64,000 nucleotides of DNA from an uncultured Lachnospiraceae bacterium (GTDB taxonomy: Bacteria > Bacillota > Clostridia > Lachnospirales > Lachnospiraceae): the NCBI GenBank assembly GCA_910578475.1, contig CAJTRK010000006.1, forward strand, positions 73,936 to 137,935, given 5' to 3'. A model generated the notes under the pieces. The model worked only from the letters and a program-made list of their open reading frames with translations, had not been told where the DNA came from and did no database searches. Positions 58,765 through 64,000 of this stretch are shown here, piece by piece (positions within the stretch are counted from its first letter, which is position 1; every line of letters starts with the position of its first letter). Position numbers and translations under genes: made by a program.

Positions 58765-60453
58765 ATGATTGAAAAGATAAAACAAATGAAAGTTGCGGAA
58801 AAATTGAGATTCTGCCTTACGTTAGTCGTATGTGTTGCCAGCATTTCCGGCGTTCTTGGATTAATTTTTCTGCTCGTCAACAATATTCAGTACAGCAATG
58901 CGCTGGTCAATAACGGATTTTCTCAGGGCGAAATCGGTATTTTCAGTACATATCTGAACAAAGAACCCGCACTTATCAGAGAAATGATTCTATTGCATGA
59001 TGAAGCGGAATTGCAGGCGGCAGTCGCCGAACTGGATGAAATACAGCTCATTACCAATGAGGCGGTCCAGGTAATGGTAGCGCATTGTAAGACCCCTGCG
59101 GAACAGGAATACATCAGCATCATTGCAGAAACACTTCCTGAATACCGCTCTATTTTCGCAAACGTAGAGGAGCTTGCAGTCACCAATCAAGATGAGGCGG
59201 CAACGGATTTACTGCTTACACAGGGAAAACCTACCCTGAAAAAACTGACGGACGCCGTAGAAGGTTTAATTGACCTGAATGTAAATGTCGGCAATTCCGT
59301 ATCGGCACGCTTACAGATTCAGACTTACATAATTATCGGCGTTATGATTCTGGTTATTATTGCCGCTGTCCTTATATCCTCTAAATTCGCCAAAATTATT
59401 GCCAGATTACTCTCCGAGCCGATTTCCAAAGTACACGAAGCTTCTTTGCAGCTCGTAAGCGGAGATTTGAATATCACGGTCGAAAAAATGTATCCCGATG
59501 AAATCGGAGACATGGCGGATTCTTTTAGAAATGCGGCGGATACAATTAAGGCGTATATCGATGATTTAAATCGCGGACTTGGAGAAGTTGCCAACGGTAA
59601 TTTCAATATCGCTCCTGAGGCTGACTTCCGAGGTGACTTTTCTGCGTTGAAGGATGCGCTTCAGACAATCATTGTTTCCTTGAGCGATACGCTCAGAAAG
59701 ATTCATGAATCCTCGGAATCCGTTTCGCTCGGCGCAACCCAGATGGCTGAAAGCGCTCAGACGCTTGCCGAAGGCGCAACAGACCAGGCTGCTTCCGTGG
59801 AAGAATTAACGGCTACCATTCAGAACATTACAAACGCCGTTGTGAATACTTCGGATAAGGCAAACAAATCCCATCAGGACGCAATGGAATTTGAAATAGA
59901 AGCCGGAAAGAGCAACGAAGATATCAGGGAACTGACAGCGGCGATGCGGCGCATTAACGATACATCCAAGCAGATTGCAAATATCATTGCCGAAATCGAA
60001 GACATTGCCTCTCAGACGAACCTGCTTTCTCTGAACGCTTCCATTGAAGCCGCAAGAGCAGGGGAAGCCGGAAAAGGTTTCGCAGTCGTAGCCGACCAGA
60101 TTGGCAAATTGGCTGCGGACAGTGCAACAGCCGCGGTCAACACAAGAAAATTGATTGAAAATTCCATTCATGAAATTGAAATCGGAAACGAAATTACGGA
60201 AAAAACTACGTCGGCAATAGAAGTTGTCATTAACGGCATTAAAATGCTTGCACAGTCCACCAGAGAAATCAGCGACCTTTCCGAAACACAGGCCGACTCC
60301 ATGAAACAGCTGGAAATGGGCGTAGAGCAGATTGCAGAAGTAATACAGAACAATTCCGCGGCCGCTCAACAGACTTCCGCAACCAGTGAAGAACTGTCCG
60401 CACAGGCAACTACACTGGAAGAGCTGGTTAACCAATTTAATTTAATCCCTTAA
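58765..60453 (+). CDS. Methyl-accepting chemotaxis protein, four-helix-bundle type (562 aa)
   Basis: The ATG at 58765 has AGGA upstream. A membrane helix (about residues 16-42), a helical extracellular sensor of about 140 residues, a second helix (about 193-215) and HAMP are followed by a signalling domain with EDIASQTNLLSLNASIEAAR at the tip. The short helical sensor resembles the 4HB_MCP class. It ends before a strong terminator and may have been paired with the receptor at 49612 around the quorum genes. Confidence 0.94.
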   Translation: MIEKIKQMKVAEKLRFCLTLVVCVASISGVLGLIFLLVNNIQYSNALVNNGFSQGEIGIFSTYLNKEPALIREMILLHDEAELQAAVAELDEIQLITNEAVQVMVAHCKTPAEQEYISIIAETLPEYRSIFANVEELAVTNQDEAATDLLLTQGKPTLKKLTDAVEGLIDLNVNVGNSVSARLQIQTYIIIGVMILVIIAAVLISSKFAKIIARLLSEPISKVHEASLQLVSGDLNITVEKMYPDEIGDMADSFRNAADTIKAYIDDLNRGLGEVANGNFNIAPEADFRGDFSALKDALQTIIVSLSDTLRKIHESSESVSLGATQMAESAQTLAEGATDQAASVEELTATIQNITNAVVNTSDKANKSHQDAMEFEIEAGKSNEDIRELTAAMRRINDTSKQIANIIAEIEDIASQTNLLSLNASIEAARAGEAGKGFAVVADQIGKLAADSATAAVNTRKLIENSIHEIEIGNEITEKTTSAIEVVINGIKMLAQSTREISDLSETQADSMKQLEMGVEQIAEVIQNNSAAAQQTSATSEELSAQATTLEELVNQFNLIP

Positions 60454-60528
60454 ACTTGCCAATGATAAAAATCATTAGGCTAAACAATGATAAGAAATCA
60501 AATACCAGCTTATTTGAACAGCATTTAT

Positions 60529-60560
60529 AAAGCGCGGGCATGGCGGCCCGCGCTTTGTTT
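60529..60560. terminator. Bidirectional terminator between the chemoreceptor and tag
   Basis: aaagcgcgggc (60529-60539) pairs with gcccgcgcttt (60546-60556), followed by GTTTT. The two flanking genes converge on it. Confidence 0.9.
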
Positions 60561-60567
60561 TACTGCA

Positions 60568-61137
60568 TTACAATTCTTTATCTTTCCTGCACAAAAAGCA
60601 TTCTTTCTCATGAGAATAAATCACGCCGACCGCTTGCAGGTAGGCATAGATAATCGTTGTTCCGACAAACTTCATACCACGCTTTTTCAAATCTTTGGAT
60701 ATCTTATCCGATAAGGGAGAACTTGCCAGGCCGACTTCATGAATGACTTTCCCGTCACTCCAATGCCAAATATAATTGGAAAAGCTCTGATATTCTTTCT
60801 GAATGTCCCGAAAGACTCTTGCATTGCCGACTGCTGCCCTGATTTTCAGTCTGTTGCGGATAATGCCCGAATTTTCCCGCAAATCCGCCATTTTTTCATC
60901 ATCGTAATCACATACCTTATCCAAATCAAAATCATCAAAAGCCTCCCGAAAGGCTTCCTGCTTATTCAGCACGCATTCCCAGGAAAGCCCCGCCTGAAAG
61001 CATTCCAGAATCAACATTTCAAAAAGCTTATGGTCATCATATACGGGAACGCCCCACTCTTCATCATGATAGCGGATATACCGCTCATTTTTCGGGTTTG
61101 CCCAAAAACATCTTGTTTTTCCGTCTGTCCATTCCAT
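60568..61137 (-). CDS. tag: DNA-3-methyladenine glycosylase I
   Basis: 189 residues, the usual Tag length. TRCFWANPKNERYIRYHDEEWG carries the first zinc ligands (Cys and His) and HEKECFLC near the end the others; LECFQAGLSWECVLNK is the alkyl-base pocket region. It removes 3-methyladenine from DNA. It is the third gene of a minus-strand glycosylase unit. Confidence 0.97.
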   Translation of the reverse strand: MEWTDGKTRCFWANPKNERYIRYHDEEWGVPVYDDHKLFEMLILECFQAGLSWECVLNKQEAFREAFDDFDLDKVCDYDDEKMADLRENSGIIRNRLKIRAAVGNARVFRDIQKEYQSFSNYIWHWSDGKVIHEVGLASSPLSDKISKDLKKRGMKFVGTTIIYAYLQAVGVIYSHEKECFLCRKDKEL

Positions 61138-61174
61138 TCCTTGCAGTCCTTTCCGTATTTATTAAAGATTTCTC

Positions 61175-61657
61175 TCATTTCAGATTTTCCCGAATCACCT
61201 TCCAGGCCTCTATCAGTCTGTCCAATGAATAAGCCGCATTGGCCGGGCTTGTAGACGGCAGAAGACACGCTTCCCTGCCGTTTACCGGAAAAATATATTT
61301 CTGATATAATTGGTGCGCTTTTCCTCCATTCGTATAGATAGCGCGGATATTCGCCGAAGATAAAATATCGGACAGGTCATTCGGCTGCACATTTCGGATA
61401 CTCGCATCAGACGAGCCTGTAATTTCACAGCTTGCTATAACATCCCACACCGCTACATGATGCGTTATCAGCATATTACGTTTCTGCGGGATATCCTCCG
61501 GCGCTTCACATTCCAATATATTTGCCATCACACGCCAGAAACGGTTCTGCTTATGTCCGTAAAAAAATTGCTGTTCCCGGGATTTCACCGACGGAAAACT
61601 TCCAAGTATTAAGACCCTGGAATTCTTGTCATAAACCGGAGCTATCGGATGTATCAT
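61175..61657 (-). CDS. DNA-deoxyinosine glycosylase (uracil-DNA glycosylase superfamily)
   Basis: 160 residues. RVLILGSFPSVKSREQQFFY is the UDG-superfamily motif 1 in the form seen in deoxyinosine/MUG-like enzymes; CLLPSTSPANAAYS is the second active-site motif. It should remove hypoxanthine (deaminated adenine) from DNA. It starts 5 bp after the end of the YcaQ-like pseudogene and lies 37 bp before tag. Confidence 0.93.
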   Translation of the reverse strand: MIHPIAPVYDKNSRVLILGSFPSVKSREQQFFYGHKQNRFWRVMANILECEAPEDIPQKRNMLITHHVAVWDVIASCEITGSSDASIRNVQPNDLSDILSSANIRAIYTNGGKAHQLYQKYIFPVNGREACLLPSTSPANAAYSLDRLIEAWKVIRENLK

Positions 61658-61662
61658 ATTAA

Positions 61663-62615
61663 TCAGCCATACCTTTCCAAATTTTCAGCATTCAAAATGC
61701 ACTCGTTAAACTTCGCAAAACGTTTTGCCCTTTTTTCAATTGCCGTCAGCAGTTTTTTCGTCCGCCTGACGTCATCTTCGAACCAGATGTTCTTAACCGT
61801 CAGCACGCCGGCCTTCCGGTCCGCTACCGCCTCAATGCGGCCAATAAAACGCTCTCCGTACAATATCGGCAGCACATAGAAACCGTACTTTCGCTGCGCG
61901 GCAGGCGTATAGATTTCCCATTTATAATCAAAGCCGAAAAGCTCCCGAATCAGATTCCTGTCCCACAAAAAACAATCTAACGGTGCAAGAAACTCACAAC
62001 GCGGCCTGAATTGCTTTTTCTCAGCCATCTTTTCCGTATCCAGGTGAAGTGTTTGTTCCAGGAAGGGACTGTCCATCTTATTGCAGAACAGCGTTGTTTT
62101 GATGCCTTCAACCTGTATCGGGAGGATTGCGCCTTCCTCCTGTAATTCTTCAAAAGCCTGCGTGCGCTCTTTTGCTTTCATTCCCCAGATATTCAGCCAC
62201 GCATCCGAAGGCCTGTTCCATAGAAGTCCAACCGCGGTAATCCTGCGCAAGAGCCTCCATTTTAGATGCGCAGACTCGTCCGGAATCGGGTCCGGCGCTT
62301 CCAGAATCCGCTGCGGAATATAATCGCTTGCAAGCGCATAATATTTGCGCGCTCCCTGTTTGTGGTGTATCACCAGTTCGCCCGTGGAATAGAGCTGTTT
62401 CGCGCCGCCTGACGGTATCTTTCGAAATACGGCCAGTCCTCCGTCGGGAAAATGGAAAGATTTTTGCCGCACGCGTCAACCGGGTCGAACTGAATACAGC
62501 CCGCCTGCCGCACGAAGTCAAACGCTCCCTGCTTTCCGATAAAAATATGTTCTCCCAGAAGTCCCTGTTTCAGAAGAAGGAACTGTCTCGCCTGCCGATT
62601 CGTCAACTGTATCAT
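61663..62615 (-). pseudogene. YcaQ/AlkZ-like DNA glycosylase, broken by deletions and frameshift
   Basis: The 5' piece (from ATG 62615) reads LTNRQARQFLLLKQGLLG and AGCIQFDPVDACGKN, then jumps to LSIFPTEDWPYFERYRQ. In intact family members about 40 residues normally lie between CGKN and KNLSIFP. The frame is then lost near 62420; the 3' piece, in another frame, begins at KQLYSTGELVIHHKQG and runs normally through WNRPSDAWL, CFLWDRNLIRELFGFDYKWE and YVLPILYGE to the stop at 61663. The linker between RYRQ and KQLYSTGEL is also missing, so a second deletion probably caused the frameshift. The winged-helix half is intact but the start is disconnected. The promoter is preserved and serves the genes behind. 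Confidence 0.85.
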
Positions 62616-62669
62616 GAATGTTCTTCTTTCCGGTGTTTGTCTGCCCGCTCATTGCGCAGATTTTGTACA

Positions 62670-62698
62670 ATTATAACATATTACGACAGGAAAGGCAA
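62670..62698 (-). promoter_or_regulatory. Sigma-A promoter of the DNA glycosylase operon
   Basis: On the minus strand TTGCCT (62698-62693), a 17-bp spacer and TATAAT (62675-62670), about 55 bp before the ATG at 62615. Confidence 0.7.
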
Positions 62699-62798
62699 CA
62701 AAAATCAGAACATTTGTTCTTATTCTTTATTTTTTCTTATTTCAATAATCTTAATGATTTGCACTTTTTTCAAATCTTTTTAATCTGCGCCACAAACG

Positions 62799-63842
62799 TC
62801 AGACCTGGCGAATTATTTCCTCCCAATGCTGATTTCCTCTCATATACGCAAAAGTTTCTTCATCCCTGAAAAGCGCCGTAAGTTTCTCCCGCAGTCCGTC
62901 TATCGTCTCCCCGGACAGTTCCCGGAAAGACATATGCTCATACAGCCTCACATTTTCATAATTGCCAACCTGCCCCGCGCTTTTTAACATCTTTTCTGCA
63001 CAGACCAGAGTTTCCCGCACATCTTCTTTTGCCTGTGCCAGCTCCAGCCGCATGGCATATTCCTGATAAGTTCCCATCTCAAAAAGCCTGATGAGCCGGA
63101 CGGTTTTGTCAGAAAAGTATTCCGCCTTTTCCATATCTTTTTCCTGTATGGACATGGACAGCATACTGTAAAAAACAGCCGATAGCATCCGATAGCTTGA
63201 AAAAAGCAATTCCTCATACAATTTTAACGCTTCTTCGTTCCGTCCTTCTTTGGCATATAAAAATGCCTGTTTTCGTTTTTTCTCCGGATTCTGGTCAGAA
63301 AAACAGGTCAGATATTTTTCAGCCTTTTCATACTGTCCGGTCCGCACATAAAAGCTGTACAAAAAATCGGCTGCGGTCGTTCTGACATATTCTTCGCCGC
63401 TCTTCAACAGTCTTTCATACGAAGAACATATAAAGTCATCGTATTGCGCCGGATTTTCTACCGCCTTTACAACCCGGCCTCCATCCAATGTGATACACAG
63501 CCACATATGCAGATGTTCGCAGTTAGGATATTGTTCCATTTTTTTCTTTGCCCATTGAAATACTTCCGCATAGTCTTCTGTCTCCATTTTCTGATTTACC
63601 GCTTCCACAATCTCTTTTGCCTCCGCATCCGTCAGCTCCTTTTCAAAAGAAAGCAGTTCGTCCAATGAAATACCGAGCAGTCTCGTTATCGGCGCAAGCA
63701 GCATAATATCCGGCATGGAGTTTCCGTTTTCCCATTTATTGACTGCCGGAGCGCTCACACCGAGACGTTCCGCCATCTCTTCCTGTGTCATATGATTGCT
63801 CTTTCTGTATTTTCTGATTATCTCGCCTATCTGCATTTTCAT
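62799..63842 (-). CDS. XRE family regulator with TPR-like C-terminal domain (347 aa)
   Basis: The first ~65 residues are a Cro/C1-type helix-turn-helix (GEIIRKYRKSNHMTQEEMAE, LGVSAPAVNKWENGNSMPDI). The remaining ~280 residues are helical and repeat-like (GQYEKAEKYLTCFSDQ, GRNEEALKLYEELLF), as in TPR sensor domains. AAGGGAAGGG precedes the ATG at 63842; ATG 63836 is an alternative. Target unknown; it may be autoregulatory. Confidence 0.9.
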   Translation of the reverse strand: MKMQIGEIIRKYRKSNHMTQEEMAERLGVSAPAVNKWENGNSMPDIMLLAPITRLLGISLDELLSFEKELTDAEAKEIVEAVNQKMETEDYAEVFQWAKKKMEQYPNCEHLHMWLCITLDGGRVVKAVENPAQYDDFICSSYERLLKSGEEYVRTTAADFLYSFYVRTGQYEKAEKYLTCFSDQNPEKKRKQAFLYAKEGRNEEALKLYEELLFSSYRMLSAVFYSMLSMSIQEKDMEKAEYFSDKTVRLIRLFEMGTYQEYAMRLELAQAKEDVRETLVCAEKMLKSAGQVGNYENVRLYEHMSFRELSGETIDGLREKLTALFRDEETFAYMRGNQHWEEIIRQV

Positions 63843-63908
63843 AAACCCTTCCCTTCTCTCAGCCTGTCTGTTTTCATAAAAAGCATAACAGACATCCTCT
63901 GCCTTCAC

Positions 63909-64000
63909 AACTGAATCGTCTTTAACTTAACGTTTAAAAAAGTAACCATTCGGAAATAAAATCTGCCTCTATTGTCTTTTCCGGAAAAAGCATATATAAT
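63909..64000. other. Right-hand window end, no gene seen
   Basis: A short AT-rich stretch upstream of the XRE gene. It probably contains that gene's promoter; I could not pick a convincing pair of boxes. Confidence 0.3.

Noticed and set aside
62150..62521. A separate gene in the third frame of the YcaQ region
   Set aside because: Its sequence is the third-frame reading through the broken glycosylase and has no ribosome binding site or recognisable domain.
1..64000. tRNA, rRNA or a CRISPR array
   Set aside because: I looked for cloverleaf-type segments with a TTCGA-type arm, rRNA-like blocks and regularly spaced repeats and saw none; a dedicated search would be more reliable.

Overview
The window is low-to-mid GC bacterial DNA with Gram-positive (Firmicutes) gene-expression signals: AAAGGAGG-type ribosome binding sites, consensus TTGxxx/TATAAT promoters, occasional TTG/GTG starts, a lipobox lipoprotein, an AgrB/AgrD quorum module and LytTR regulators. 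Gene content (a large rhamnose-type cell-surface polysaccharide locus, membrane-anchored GH25 muramidases, and the CotH kinase/VTC/DUF4956 module) suggests a gut-type Clostridia member, probably Lachnospiraceae. The family assignment is inference; no rRNA gene is present.

Region 1 (1-16 kb, all minus strand) is a polysaccharide synthesis and export operon. A strong promoter at 12911-12939 and a structured leader precede rfbB, followed by rfbA, a GH25 muramidase, rfbC, an ABC-2 permease and its ATPase with a Wzt-like C-terminal domain, a methyltransferase/kinase-like fusion, and two paralogous large family-2 glycosyltransferases (the last cut by the window edge). rfbD is not in the window. Upstream lies a 1020-residue GH25 protein with an acidic tyrosine-rich N-terminus and several repeat types.

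Region 2 (16-43.5 kb) is a mosaic of short transcription units in both directions for modifying surface glycans. It holds three MBOAT acyltransferases, five SGNH-type proteins, an acyl carrier protein, GtrA, GT-C-like membrane proteins, a radical SAM/SPASM protein, a FAD oxidoreductase, a ChbG/YdjC deacetylase, and CotH-VTC-DUF4956. Region 3 (42.6-48.3 kb, minus) adds a GtrB-like transferase, a UDP-glucuronate 4-epimerase-like enzyme, UDP-glucose dehydrogenase and a GT4 transferase, ending at a LacI regulator with a perfect sigma-A promoter.

Region 4 (49.6-60.5 kb) is sensory. Two chemoreceptors flank a scattered agr-type system: agrB and agrD on the plus strand, an AgrC-like kinase, two LytTR regulators, a soluble GHKL kinase fragment, a glycosyltransferase and a KilA-N gene. 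The AgrD peptide carries serine where cysteine is usual. Region 5 (60.5-64 kb) is a DNA glycosylase operon (deoxyinosine glycosylase, tag) headed by a decayed YcaQ/AlkZ-family gene, then an XRE regulator.

The most notable non-genic signals are three. (i) A 14-bp palindrome TGACA-N4-TGTCA occurs ten times exactly between 5.0 and 43.4 kb and nowhere else in the window; about 0.06 copies are expected. (ii) Two pairs of long intergenic structured elements (22423-22619 with 26425-26598; 11533-11723 with 46985-47141) keep their fold while their sequences differ by compensating changes; each sits in sense orientation in front of a gene. (iii) Short tandem triplications lie at gene boundaries, including a tripled ribosome-binding-site/start-codon block at 32303-32402.
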